DNA of 64,000 bases, from assembly GCF_017873435.1 (NCBI RefSeq), contig NZ_JAGGKG010000010.1, positions 111,646 through 175,645 on the forward strand. The letters run 5' to 3'. The notes below the pieces were generated by a model that saw only the letters and a list, made by a program, of their open reading frames with translations, searched no databases and had not been told where the DNA came from. The position numbers and the translations under genes are program-made. This document shows, in pieces, positions 16,787-25,187 of the stretch (position 1 is its first letter; each line of letters starts with the position of its first letter). Source of the stretch: Paenibacillus turicensis (GTDB lineage: Bacteria > Bacillota > Bacilli > Paenibacillales > Paenibacillaceae).

Positions 16787-17317
16787 ATGACCCCCACATT
16801 AGGTAGTATTCCTTGGCAGCGATTAACCACCGCCTATGGTAGAGGAACTGAAATTCCACAGCTTATTGCGGATATGAAATATCGAAAAATCAGTGAACTT
16901 ATTGAGCATCAGGGCACCTTATGGCAGGTGACGCCATGGGTGTTGCTAGTTTTACTCCAAGAGCTTAGAGAGAAGCAACCTGAACAAATTACCGCAGATG
17001 AAATTAACTTGTATCTCGTCGTTGCTGAGGTTATTCCTATTGAAGAACTGGATTTAGATTCCAGCACAGCGGTGAAGACGATGGACATGCTCCTTGATGA
17101 AAAATATTTGTGGCCTGTGGATGAAGAGGAAGATGAGCTTGAATGGGAAGAAGAAGAAGCTATAGGTTATGACACACAAGCTTTTCGTAGCTACTACTAT
17201 TTTAGTTATGTGTTATTGCAGGAGGCGTTACCTGTGTTCAAGCGGATTCTAGCTGAGCATGGGAATGATGATATTCGGAGCGATATAGAGGAATTGATAG
17301 GTTTGCTAACGTCTTGA
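16787..17317 (+). CDS. Conserved acidic protein, unknown
   Basis: A 176-residue cytoplasmic protein I do not recognise. The start at 16787 is chosen because GGAGA lies 8 nt upstream; an ATG at 16772 overlaps that site. The N-terminus IPWQRLTTAYGRGTEIPQLIADMKYRKISELIEHQGTLW and following helices look like a helical-repeat fold. An acidic run (DEEEDELEWEEEEA) lies near residues 114-128. No catalytic motif or membrane segment is seen. It is flanked by a long inverted repeat on the 3' side. Confidence 0.55.
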   Translation: MTPTLGSIPWQRLTTAYGRGTEIPQLIADMKYRKISELIEHQGTLWQVTPWVLLVLLQELREKQPEQITADEINLYLVVAEVIPIEELDLDSSTAVKTMDMLLDEKYLWPVDEEEDELEWEEEEAIGYDTQAFRSYYYFSYVLLQEALPVFKRILAEHGNDDIRSDIEELIGLLTS

Positions 17318-17334
17318 TTAAATATTAAAAAATT

Positions 17335-17390
17335 GGCTTGCCCCCATGAACAGATAGATTAAATTTGAGATGGTAGGTTCATGGGGGACC
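17335..17390 (-). terminator. 11-bp inverted repeat, probable terminator
   Basis: CCCCCATGAAC (17341-17351) and GTTCATGGGGG (17377-17387) are perfect complements across 25 nt. On the minus strand the stem is followed, after GGCAAGCCAA, by TTTTTTAATATTT, so it probably ends the gene at 17399-17746. The plus side has no T-run. Confidence 0.6.
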
Positions 17391-17398
17391 ACCTTACA

Positions 17399-17746
17399 TT
17401 AAACCTTCTCCACCTGCAATACCGTTACCTGCTTCACCGTCAGCGCAGGCGCTACTTGTTCCTCAGACAATACCTTTAGCTTGAACAAGCTTTTCAGCTT
17501 TTGGTTATCTACCTTAGATAATAACCGCCACAATTCAGGATCAGGTAATACGTCTAGCAGCTTCTGATCATCATATTCATGTCGTTGCTGAACAACTGTC
17601 TTCACTTTGTATTCCCCAATCTGGGTTTCATATGTACCTTGCTCCACAAGGTAATTCACAATGTCATCCCTTAATACAGCTAGCTTCGCTTCGATTTCCT
17701 TTTGCTGCTGCTTTAATTCAAAGTAATTTGCAACCTTCAATTCCAT
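17399..17746 (-). CDS. Small coiled-coil protein, unknown
   Basis: A 115-residue protein. Residues 5-40 form a strong amphipathic helix or coiled coil (LKQQQKEIEAKLAVLRDDIVNYL), followed by a short beta region (YETQIGEYKVKTVVQQRHEYDDQKL) and a DPELWRLLSKVDNQKLKSL segment. The layout recalls small phage-associated proteins of the Gp157/Gam type, but no other phage gene is nearby, so I leave it unnamed. GGAGG lies 7-8 nt before the ATG. Confidence 0.55.
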   Translation of the reverse strand: MELKVANYFELKQQQKEIEAKLAVLRDDIVNYLVEQGTYETQIGEYKVKTVVQQRHEYDDQKLLDVLPDPELWRLLSKVDNQKLKSLFKLKVLSEEQVAPALTVKQVTVLQVEKV

Positions 17747-17924
17747 TTAAAGCTCCCTCCCTTTGTTCCATAGTTATGCTTTAATAGGTATGCTTTAAAA
17801 GTAAGTTTAAGACACATCTTCCCAATCTTTATGGAGCCGAGCAGGTTTTTCCTACGTTTAGCTCTATTTAATTTTCTTATTGACTTTCTTATGATTTTAA
17901 TAATTTTTATATGTGATTTTCTAC

Positions 17925-17953
17925 TTGTGGAAATATATTCAAACGTCTATAAT
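17925..17953 (+). promoter_or_regulatory. Promoter of TetR operon
   Basis: TTGTGG (-35) and TATAAT (-10) are separated by 17 bp. The predicted start is near 17960, inside the large operator palindrome at 17952-17985, consistent with autorepression. Confidence 0.55.
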
Positions 17954-17985
17954 TTATATTGACTTGAAATTAAGTCAATATAAAT
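17952..17985. promoter_or_regulatory. TetR operator, 14-bp arms
   Basis: ATTTATATTGACTT, six bases (gaaatt), then its exact complement AAGTCAATATAAAT. This perfect 34-bp palindrome overlaps the -10 box and start of transcription and ends 12 bp before the TetR start codon. It is the expected site of the TetR protein encoded next. Confidence 0.75.
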
Positions 17986-17997
17986 CGAGGTGAACTC

Positions 17998-18717
17998 ATG
18001 GCACGAAACGCTGAAAAAAATGAACAAGTTCGAGAAGCAAGACGTCAGCAAATCCTTGATGCTGCCTTAACAACTTACATTCGTTTTGGTTTCCATGGTA
18101 CAGATATGGACATGGTAGCGAAGGAGGCTGGTTTAGCTAAAGGCTTACTCTATTATTATTACAAGACGAAAAAGGAGTTATTTAGGGAGCTGTTCACCGT
18201 CATGTTTGAGAAGAGCTATGCCCTCTCCAATGACATTGTTACACAATCAAAAGATCTTAACCCTGTGGAACGCTTAGTCTACTATTGCTATCATATGTTT
18301 CTGCTCAATGAAGAGAATCCCCGTGTTTTGCAGTTTAATATACGGGTTCCGTTTGATGCCTATGCTGTGTTTGGGGCAGAGGGATGGGATGAGGGTGTGC
18401 TAAAATCCAAGCTACATAAGGAGACATTAGCAAGTATTATTACCGAAGGAATAACACAGAGACTTATCCCCGACACCAATCCAGATCAAGCTGCAAATAG
18501 CTTCTGGTCTGTCTTTGTCGCTAATGCTTTCGAATACGCAAAACTCATGGAGGGAAAACAAAACCTAGTAGAAGATAGAGTCCGAAGTGTGAGGAATGTT
18601 GTTCAATTTTGCTTTCAAGGATTAGGGATTAACTATGAACGATGGAACGATTACCTAGAACAGTTGGTTGCCAACAACATTAATCCACAAGGAGCGGAAA
18701 ATCATGAAGGTTTATAA
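17998..18717 (+). CDS. TetR-family transcriptional regulator
   Basis: A 239-residue regulator. The N-terminal helix-turn-helix domain covers residues 12-62 (RRQQILDAALTTYIRFGFHGTDMDMVAKEAGLAKGLLYYYYKTKKELF). The rest is the ligand-binding and dimerisation domain, not assignable to a ligand. GAGGTG stands 5-6 nt before the ATG. It is the first gene of a two-gene operon with an alpha/beta hydrolase, whose start overlaps its end by 14 bp. The long palindrome over its promoter indicates autorepression, with the hydrolase in the same regulon. Confidence 0.9.
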   Translation: MARNAEKNEQVREARRQQILDAALTTYIRFGFHGTDMDMVAKEAGLAKGLLYYYYKTKKELFRELFTVMFEKSYALSNDIVTQSKDLNPVERLVYYCYHMFLLNEENPRVLQFNIRVPFDAYAVFGAEGWDEGVLKSKLHKETLASIITEGITQRLIPDTNPDQAANSFWSVFVANAFEYAKLMEGKQNLVEDRVRSVRNVVQFCFQGLGINYERWNDYLEQLVANNINPQGAENHEGL

Positions 18718-19630
18718 AAATAGTAAAGCTCAACAAAATGTGTTGTCTTCTTACGATAAGCTACTTAAGTTATGGAATGTAGATTTAGAAGAACGAGACT
18801 TAACTACCTCCTATGGGATGACACATGTGATACTGTGCGGCAAAGAGCACCTTCCCCCGCTTGTGCTGTTCCATGGTGTCGGCGATAATTCAGCACTGAT
18901 GTGGGTGTATAATGCCAAGGCACTGTCGGAACACTTTCGAGTAATTGCGGTGGATACGATAGGTGGACCAGGTAAAAGTCGTCCGAACGAAAATTACAAT
19001 GCCTCATTTGACGTTGTACAGTGGATAGATGAGATTCTTTCACTTCTTTCACTGCAAAATGTGTATCTTGCTGGGGTGTCCAATGGCACCTATCTTGCAC
19101 AAAAATACGCTACATCTCGTCCTAATCAAGTCATAAAACTGGTTTGCATGGCTGGCTCTCTTCCAATTGGTAATTTTGGTAGTATGAAAGTTATGATGAA
19201 GGTCTTCCTTCCAGAAGCCCTATTTCCGACTAAAAATAATATAACTCGACTTTTACGAAAATTAACGGGTGCAAATCACCGAATATTCACGGATGATCCC
19301 ACCCTATTTGAACATTACTGCTATATTCTTAAAGGCTTTAACAATATGGCTATGCGCTATCATAAAATTGTACATTTTAATGAAGAGCAAATCAAAACAA
19401 CCCGTGACAAAACCTTGTATTTGGTTGGAGAAGATGACCCCTTTGCACAGCTAGGAGGCAAAGAGGCTTTATTACAATATAAGATGAACGCACAATTTTT
19501 CCCACAGGTAGGTCATGGGATTAACCATGAGATTGCGGATAAAGTGAATGAGATTATAATCGGCTATTTGCTAGGAAAAAACTACAATCCATGCATTAGC
19601 TCCTCTGCTTCTTCCCAAGGAACAGAATAG
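18704..19630 (+). CDS. Alpha/beta hydrolase
   Basis: A 308-residue alpha/beta-hydrolase-fold enzyme, probably an esterase or lipase-like hydrolase. Motifs: VLFHGVGDNSALM (oxyanion region), VSNG in LAGVSNGTYLAQKYA (nucleophile Ser in GxSxG), GEDDPFA (acid residue) and VGHGINHEI (catalytic His). The start at 18704 has AAGGAG 10 nt upstream and overlaps the TetR end by 14 bp. The natural C-terminus seems to be near GYLLGKN; the last residues (NPCISSSASSQGTE) are read antisense to the end of the convergent GTPase gene, a 49-bp overlap. Confidence 0.88.
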   Translation: MKVYKNSKAQQNVLSSYDKLLKLWNVDLEERDLTTSYGMTHVILCGKEHLPPLVLFHGVGDNSALMWVYNAKALSEHFRVIAVDTIGGPGKSRPNENYNASFDVVQWIDEILSLLSLQNVYLAGVSNGTYLAQKYATSRPNQVIKLVCMAGSLPIGNFGSMKVMMKVFLPEALFPTKNNITRLLRKLTGANHRIFTDDPTLFEHYCYILKGFNNMAMRYHKIVHFNEEQIKTTRDKTLYLVGEDDPFAQLGGKEALLQYKMNAQFFPQVGHGINHEIADKVNEIIIGYLLGKNYNPCISSSASSQGTE

Positions 19631-21639
19631 CCTTGACCTTTTGCACAAAAAATCGAACTGGATGTATACTCTGGGTCTGCATCCTTTCGATATGCTATAC
19701 GCTTAATAACCTCATCTTGCTCGTGACATGGAAAATAACCTGCTAGCTTCAAGCTCATGGTAGCCCTTCCCTGAGTATATGAAGCAAGCTTCACTCCATA
19801 ATCTAGCCAAGCGGAAACGGGTACAATTCCAGTTATTATGACATGAGTGTCAGTTAGATCCGGTGGATCAAATTTTCCATGGGCTTGACTTATATCCTGC
19901 ATAATTTTACCAGCTCGATCCAGCTCAGCTTTGATCTTTACGTGATAATAAGGTTCAAGTAAGATAGATTCTACTTTTTCTAAGCCTTGACGTAATGCTC
20001 GATAAGTAGCCTCCCTAAAATCCCCTCCACTTGTATGCTTCACATGTGCACGCCCATTGATTAATGTAATGACAACATCTGTTAAGGCAGAGCCAGTTAG
20101 CAAGCCATGATGCTCCCTTTCTTGTACATGCTGTAGCACTAAATTTTGATACCCGACCGCTAAATCATCAGGATGACAATCGTTTTTCACCACTATTCCC
20201 GAACCAACTTCTCCTGGCTCTAGCTTTAAATGCACTTCTGCATAATGTCCTAACGGCTCGAAATGCCCATAACCAAATACAGAACTCGCTATCGTTTCTT
20301 TATAAATAATTTCTGGATGATCAAAAGCGATCGCAACACCAAACCGCTCTAACACAACCCGTATTAACACCTCAAGTTGAATCAAGCCCATCACCGCGAT
20401 ATGAATTTCCCCAGTTTTTTCATACCAGCTTGCCTGTAAAGCGGGATCTTCATCATTTAACCTGCAAAAATAAGTCCAAACCATACGCGAATGCTCTCCT
20501 GATAAAATAATGACACGCGCACGAAGGGCGGGCTCTATTTCGAACACAGCATTCTTTTGTTCACATTCACAACCAACTATAGTCCCCGCAGGTAAAGCTG
20601 TTAATCCACATACTGCAAATAACTCCCCCGCCTCAACAGATTGAACAGACCTGTGCTCTTCCCCATGCACAAGCACAATTTTTGTTATTTTTTCATGAAA
20701 GCTCTCTGCGCCAATATGATAACTTATTGTGTCCCTCACCTTTAAGGAACCAGCAAGCCCCTTCATGTACGTATAACGAACACCTTGCTTATCATAACGA
20801 ATTTTATAGACTTTACCCACAAAAGGAGCTGTTGTAGCTGGCTCATGGTCAGCTTCAATCTGATAAGACTGATCATACTGATTATACATAGCAGAAGCTC
20901 CATGTACTTGTTCAGGTCTAGATTGCGTCACAGCATTTAGCATGTTTAAAAACATTTCAACACCTGTCCCAGCCAAAGCTGATCCAGATAAGCACGGAAA
21001 TAACTGTCCTGCCTGAAATTTGGCAATCCAGCGTTGGCGGAAGTAAGCTGTGTCCTTGTGTAGATCATAATTACCTTCTATGTATTTCTCCATCATTTCA
21101 TCATCTTGCTCTGCCAATAAGGCCAACTGTTCTTCTGTCCAAGTCTCTAAAAAGCTTCCAGCAGTAAGAGGATGACTAAAATCACTGATCCTTGTTGTCA
21201 ATTGCCGCTGAATCCCTCTTAGCACTTTATTTATATCTGCTCCTTCTCTATCTACCTTATTAATAAAAAATAGAGTTGGAATATGGCGTTTAGAAAGAAG
21301 CTCCCACACCGTTTCCGTATGTGCCTCCACACCTTCTACAGCACTAATCAGCACTACCGCATAATCCATAACAGATAAGGCTCGCTCCATTTCAGATGAA
21401 AAATCCACATGACCTGGTGTATCAATCAAATCATATGTTTTTCCTTTCCAGCATAATAGCGCCTGATCTGCAAAAACCGTAATCCCTCTTTCCTTCTCAA
21501 TCACATGACGATCCATAAAAGCATTCTGATGATCTACGCGACCCGCTTGCCCTATGCTACTAGATATATATAATAATTGCTCCGCAAAAGTTGTTTTGCC
21601 AGCATCCACATGTGCAAATAAGCCTACCGTTTGCTTCAA
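19582..21639 (-). CDS. TetM/TetO-like ribosomal protection GTPase
   Basis: A 685-residue EF-G-like GTPase of the tetracycline ribosomal-protection type, which removes tetracycline from the 30S subunit. G motifs are clear: AHVDAGKTT (G1), ERGITVF (G2), DTPGHVDF (G3) and NKVD (G4), followed by translation-factor domains II, IV and V. I place the start at a TTG (reads MKQTVGLFAHVDAGK) by family alignment; a GTG at 21654 is the alternative. It is longer than TetM (639). Whether it confers resistance or is a housekeeping paralogue cannot be told from sequence. The last 49 bp overlap the convergent hydrolase gene. Confidence 0.82.
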   Translation of the reverse strand: MKQTVGLFAHVDAGKTTFAEQLLYISSSIGQAGRVDHQNAFMDRHVIEKERGITVFADQALLCWKGKTYDLIDTPGHVDFSSEMERALSVMDYAVVLISAVEGVEAHTETVWELLSKRHIPTLFFINKVDREGADINKVLRGIQRQLTTRISDFSHPLTAGSFLETWTEEQLALLAEQDDEMMEKYIEGNYDLHKDTAYFRQRWIAKFQAGQLFPCLSGSALAGTGVEMFLNMLNAVTQSRPEQVHGASAMYNQYDQSYQIEADHEPATTAPFVGKVYKIRYDKQGVRYTYMKGLAGSLKVRDTISYHIGAESFHEKITKIVLVHGEEHRSVQSVEAGELFAVCGLTALPAGTIVGCECEQKNAVFEIEPALRARVIILSGEHSRMVWTYFCRLNDEDPALQASWYEKTGEIHIAVMGLIQLEVLIRVVLERFGVAIAFDHPEIIYKETIASSVFGYGHFEPLGHYAEVHLKLEPGEVGSGIVVKNDCHPDDLAVGYQNLVLQHVQEREHHGLLTGSALTDVVITLINGRAHVKHTSGGDFREATYRALRQGLEKVESILLEPYYHVKIKAELDRAGKIMQDISQAHGKFDPPDLTDTHVIITGIVPVSAWLDYGVKLASYTQGRATMSLKLAGYFPCHEQDEVIKRIAYRKDADPEYTSSSIFCAKGQGYSVPWEEAEELMHGL

Positions 21640-21720
21640 GTTCCATTCCCCCACTTCTTCTCAATATTATATCAAATATTAAGCAAGAAAAAGTAGGGGA
21701 TGTCCTTGTGCTAGGTATAG

Positions 21721-22407
21721 CTAAGCAATGATTCCATCACACACGGTAATGACTCGGCTACTACTTTTTGCAGCTTCTGGTGAATGAGTGACCATAATGA
21801 TCGTTTGTCCACTTTCTCTGTTAATCTCAGTTAGCAGATCCATGATTTCTGCACCAGTTTTGGTATCCAAATTTCCAGTAGGTTCATCTGCAAACAAAAT
21901 TTCAGGTCTTCCAATCAATGCTCGGGCAATAGCCACACGCTGCTGTTGCCCTCCAGATAATTCACGGGGAGTATGTTTACGTCTGTCCGATAAGCCTACA
22001 ATCTCTAAACTATGATTTAGCGGTTTTCTGTAATCTCTCATTTTCTTGCCATCTAAAAGTAAAGGTAACATAATATTTTCTTCCACATTTAAATTAGGAA
22101 TAAGATTATAAAATTGAAAGACAAATCCTATATTTTGTCGCCGTATTTTGCTCATTTTTTCATCGTTAAAGCGGGAAATATCTGTACCATTTAGAAGGAC
22201 AGAACCGTCTGTTGGGGTATCCAATCCACCAAGAATGTAAAGCAACGTGCTTTTCCCAGATCCTGAAGGTCCCATGATAGATACAAATTCCCCCTTCATC
22301 ACCTGCAACGTAACACCCTTTAATACCTTTGTTGTGGTATGACCAAGTCCAAAGTCTTTCACCAGCTTCTTTCCTTCAATACAAACATCTCCAAATATTG
22401 ATTTCAT
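21721..22407 (-). CDS. ABC transporter ATP-binding protein
   Basis: A 228-residue ATPase of the MacB/LolD class that powers FtsX-type permeases. Walker A GPSGSGKST (about residues 45-53), Q-loop FQFYNLIPNLNVEEN, signature LSGGQQQRVAIARAL, Walker B ILFADEPTGNLD and switch VTHSPEAA are intact. GGAGG lies about 9 nt before the ATG. It follows the permease gene by 78 bp on the same strand. Together they should form an exporter or a lipoprotein/peptide-handling complex; the upstream two-component system probably controls it. Confidence 0.93.
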   Translation of the reverse strand: MKSIFGDVCIEGKKLVKDFGLGHTTTKVLKGVTLQVMKGEFVSIMGPSGSGKSTLLYILGGLDTPTDGSVLLNGTDISRFNDEKMSKIRRQNIGFVFQFYNLIPNLNVEENIMLPLLLDGKKMRDYRKPLNHSLEIVGLSDRRKHTPRELSGGQQQRVAIARALIGRPEILFADEPTGNLDTKTGAEIMDLLTEINRESGQTIIMVTHSPEAAKSSSRVITVCDGIIA

Positions 22408-22485
22408 CTAAAAAACCTCCAATCTCTTTTTATCACAAATGGTTAAGCCCTTAAATTGTTATTTCTCTGTTATTTACTTTGTTAT

Positions 22486-24969
22486 TTACTCAAATTTAAT
22501 TTCTTCGACTAGCTTCATCTGACGGCTTTTGAAAATAGGAACGATGGAACCAAGCAAAGTGATCAGTATCCCCATTCCCCCAGCCATGAGAAATATTGTG
22601 GCATCAAGTTTGGGTTCCATAGATATTTTTGGACCAGCAACAAGAAAAATCGTCTGTATTTCTAGATAAGAAACCAAGATCGCAATCACCGTACCAATCA
22701 GACCAGAAGAGAACCCCTCTATCAACGTCATTCTCATATTTTGTCGATCACTTAATCCAACAGATTTATACATTGCGATGGCACGCCGTTTTTGCATATA
22801 GTTAATGAGCAGATTATTAATAATTCCAACCGCCGCCAATAGTAAAATGAAATAAGTCATGCTATGCATCGGCTGCAAAAAAGCGCCAACAGTAGAAAGT
22901 GCATCTGTGTTAAATTCCTCTATGGTTCTACTCCAATTTGTGGTATCTCCAAATAAATTGCGAATTTGTATCATAATGGCGTCAGGATCAGCTGCAGTAT
23001 AGGCTAACAATCCATATTTTTTCTTCCCAAAATCAGAGACAGCATAACTTGAAGGGATTACCGCTTCTGTATCTGTTGCTCTTGACTTAAAGCTCCCTAC
23101 AACAACATAAGATTTTGTTATGTCTCCCTTTGACAGTGTGAGCGTATCTCCTACAGAAATACCTCGCTTGTCCATACTAGCCTCGCTTAATAGAATTGAA
23201 CGCTGCGTAGCAAAGTTAGCGATCTCTTTTTCCTGCATACTCCCTGCTGAATAATGGATAGCAAACATAGAAGTATAGGATGCTAAACTGTCGGTGGCTT
23301 CAAGACGTGAAAAAGAAATGTCGTCCCCCTTCACTTCATTATTTAAAACAAAAAGCGGAAGTACCTTATTAATGCCCTCCATCTTTTCTACTTGCTCCAC
23401 AAATTGCTGCTCCATTTGTCCGTCAGCAAAACCTTGTAACTCTGCCCCATTAAATACATCGCTAATATAAGTAGTGACAAAGCTCCCTACAACACTAATG
23501 GCAATAACCGCGGAGATACTAATAAAAAGTAATGTAATATTTTGTGAAATACTTTTGTTATCCCGCATATTCCTTGCCGCAAGCCTGCCCTCATTTCTGA
23601 AAATAATGCCATATAACCGTTCAAGTCCCCTCGCAACTAAGTTAGTAACGGGAGGGATGATCAGTATTGTTCCAGCGATAAATCCTAACAAGGAAAAACC
23701 ACCAGCCACATATAACATATTTTTGGGTGCAAGCCTTGGTAGTAATATAGACAAGACGAACAAAACGAAGCCGATACCATAAATAAAACGTCGGGAAATT
23801 GTTGTTTCCTGTATTGTTCCAAGAACAACCTCCTTAATTGGAAGGCGACTTGCCCGTCGTACTGGAATCCATGCACTTAGCAGTGAAACAATTATAGCTA
23901 CCGCAAACGAAATCAGAATACTATAGGGTGAAATAACAACAGGGATCTCAATGCCCTGTGAAAGCGAATGCCCCATACCCTGCAAAATCAATTTCAGCAT
24001 AAACACACCTAACGGAATGCCGATTAGTCCCCCCATCACCCCATAAAGCAAGCTTTCCAAAAGAAGAATACGCGTCACTACTTTTTGAGTCGCACCAATG
24101 CTACGGAATGTCCCAATAACCGGCAATCGGTCTAGAGTAATAACTTTATAGCTACTGTAAATGATAAAAACACTGATGGTCAAAGAGAAAAAGCTAATCA
24201 GAAAAAATGGTATAGACTTTTGTCTTGCATCAGACATGATCTTTGCTTCATTAACAATCTTGGATACAGAATAGTTTTTATCCGAGAGCGACAACTTTAG
24301 CTCGTTTACTAAATCATTCGTTGTGATATCCTGGGCTGGCTTAATTAAAATTTTGCTATTCCCACCCCTTTGACCTAAAAGATTAGACAGTGTTGAAACA
24401 GGTACAAGCCCCGTTGCTCCTCTTGTATGCCGTAGAAAAACAGTATCGTAAGCCGCAATTTGTGCAACTTCAAATTGGACACCACTTCGCCCAATTTGCA
24501 ATGTAATGGAATCCCCTTGTTTAATTCCATATTTTGAAGTAAATCGATCCGGAAGAACAATTTTGTTCCCAGTGAAATTATCAATTTCCCCACCATCCAA
24601 CAAACGTGGCTTATTAATCTGATTCAGTTCTGAGAGTTCAGCCGCAATTAGGTCAACTGTCTCGTAATACCCCTTTTCATGATACAAAGAGCTACTCTCT
24701 AGTATCTGAACTTTTGCCCCAATCGAGGGTAAATAAGGAATCTCTTTTGTATCAAGATTGCTGTTCCTATCCTTTGGAGCAGTGACAGAAATTGTCGCAC
24801 TTCCCGCCATACCTTGTGCCATTTTGCGTTGTGCACTTTCGTAGGAGGTGCTAATGGAAAAAGACACAAATAGCAATGTAGTCGAAAGAAGGATTGATAA
24901 CAGCATCACCGCGGTTCTCGTTTTACGTTCTTTTACGTTCGTCAAAATATATTTCAATATTATTTTCAA
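22486..24969 (-). CDS. ABC transporter permease, FtsX/MacB family
   Basis: An 827-residue permease with two FtsX-type cores. The first membrane helix (about 18-40) is followed by an extracytoplasmic MacB-like domain (about 45-250). Three helices (about 255-375), a central pair (about 395-450), another anchor (about 485-505), a second periplasm-type domain and three final helices (about 690-815) complete it. The start is TTG, with AGGTG nearby. It is larger than simple four-helix MacB-like proteins and unlike BceB. The substrate is unknown; peptide or antibiotic export is an inference from the adjacent two-component system. Confidence 0.88.
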   Translation of the reverse strand: MKIILKYILTNVKERKTRTAVMLLSILLSTTLLFVSFSISTSYESAQRKMAQGMAGSATISVTAPKDRNSNLDTKEIPYLPSIGAKVQILESSSLYHEKGYYETVDLIAAELSELNQINKPRLLDGGEIDNFTGNKIVLPDRFTSKYGIKQGDSITLQIGRSGVQFEVAQIAAYDTVFLRHTRGATGLVPVSTLSNLLGQRGGNSKILIKPAQDITTNDLVNELKLSLSDKNYSVSKIVNEAKIMSDARQKSIPFFLISFFSLTISVFIIYSSYKVITLDRLPVIGTFRSIGATQKVVTRILLLESLLYGVMGGLIGIPLGVFMLKLILQGMGHSLSQGIEIPVVISPYSILISFAVAIIVSLLSAWIPVRRASRLPIKEVVLGTIQETTISRRFIYGIGFVLFVLSILLPRLAPKNMLYVAGGFSLLGFIAGTILIIPPVTNLVARGLERLYGIIFRNEGRLAARNMRDNKSISQNITLLFISISAVIAISVVGSFVTTYISDVFNGAELQGFADGQMEQQFVEQVEKMEGINKVLPLFVLNNEVKGDDISFSRLEATDSLASYTSMFAIHYSAGSMQEKEIANFATQRSILLSEASMDKRGISVGDTLTLSKGDITKSYVVVGSFKSRATDTEAVIPSSYAVSDFGKKKYGLLAYTAADPDAIMIQIRNLFGDTTNWSRTIEEFNTDALSTVGAFLQPMHSMTYFILLLAAVGIINNLLINYMQKRRAIAMYKSVGLSDRQNMRMTLIEGFSSGLIGTVIAILVSYLEIQTIFLVAGPKISMEPKLDATIFLMAGGMGILITLLGSIVPIFKSRQMKLVEEIKFE

Positions 24970-24984
24970 GCCAACACCTACTTT

Positions 24985-25044
24985 CTATGGAAATATTCCT
25001 TTCATTTTTTCAATCCATTCCTTGGTTACATTCCTTAATTTCAT
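24985..25044 (-). CDS. Possible 19-residue leader peptide
   Basis: An open frame MKLRNVTKEWIEKMKGIFP lies between the terminator at 25085-25129 and the permease start, ending 16 bp before that TTG. The peptide is cationic and amphipathic. No good ribosome binding site precedes it, so translation is uncertain. It could be a leader peptide, a remnant or chance. Confidence 0.25.
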   Translation of the reverse strand: MKLRNVTKEWIEKMKGIFP

Positions 25045-25084
25045 TTTTAGTTTATTTTTTCATGGCATTTCTTGTCCTCCTCAT

Positions 25085-25129
25085 AAAAAAAAGATTAGTA
25101 GCTATCATCGTTAAATGATAAGCTACTAA
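25085..25129 (-). terminator. Terminator after two-component genes
   Basis: TTAGTAGCT (25095-25103) pairs with AGCTACTAA (25121-25129), with inner ATCAT/ATGAT pairing. A8 on the left is a minus-strand T-run. It separates the response regulator/kinase unit from the ABC genes, so the latter need their own promoter between 25085 and 24969 or depend on read-through. Confidence 0.8.
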
Positions 25130-25150
25130 CCTTAATCTATTTTTTAGGTA

Positions 25151-25187
25151 ACCTTAAGCAATCTTAACCGACCTTAAGTAACCTTAA
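25151..25187 (-). promoter_or_regulatory. Four 10-bp phased TTAAGGT repeats
   Basis: On the minus strand TTAAGGT-tac-TTAAGGT-cgg-TTAAGAT-tgc-TTAAGGT: four 7-mers at exactly 10-bp spacing, three identical and one with a single change. The first overlaps the kinase stop codon. Tandem heptamers on one face of the helix are typical of OmpR/PhoB-family response regulator sites. The regulator gene lies 1.4 kb upstream. Confidence 0.6.

Noticed and set aside
17399..17746. Phage remnant from a Gp157/Gam-like coiled-coil protein
   Set aside because: No other phage gene or attachment site nearby; similarity is only in general layout.
25151..25187. Short phased repeats considered as a CRISPR fragment
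   Set aside because: Repeats are 7 bp with 3-bp gaps, far too short for CRISPR; better explained as regulator sites.
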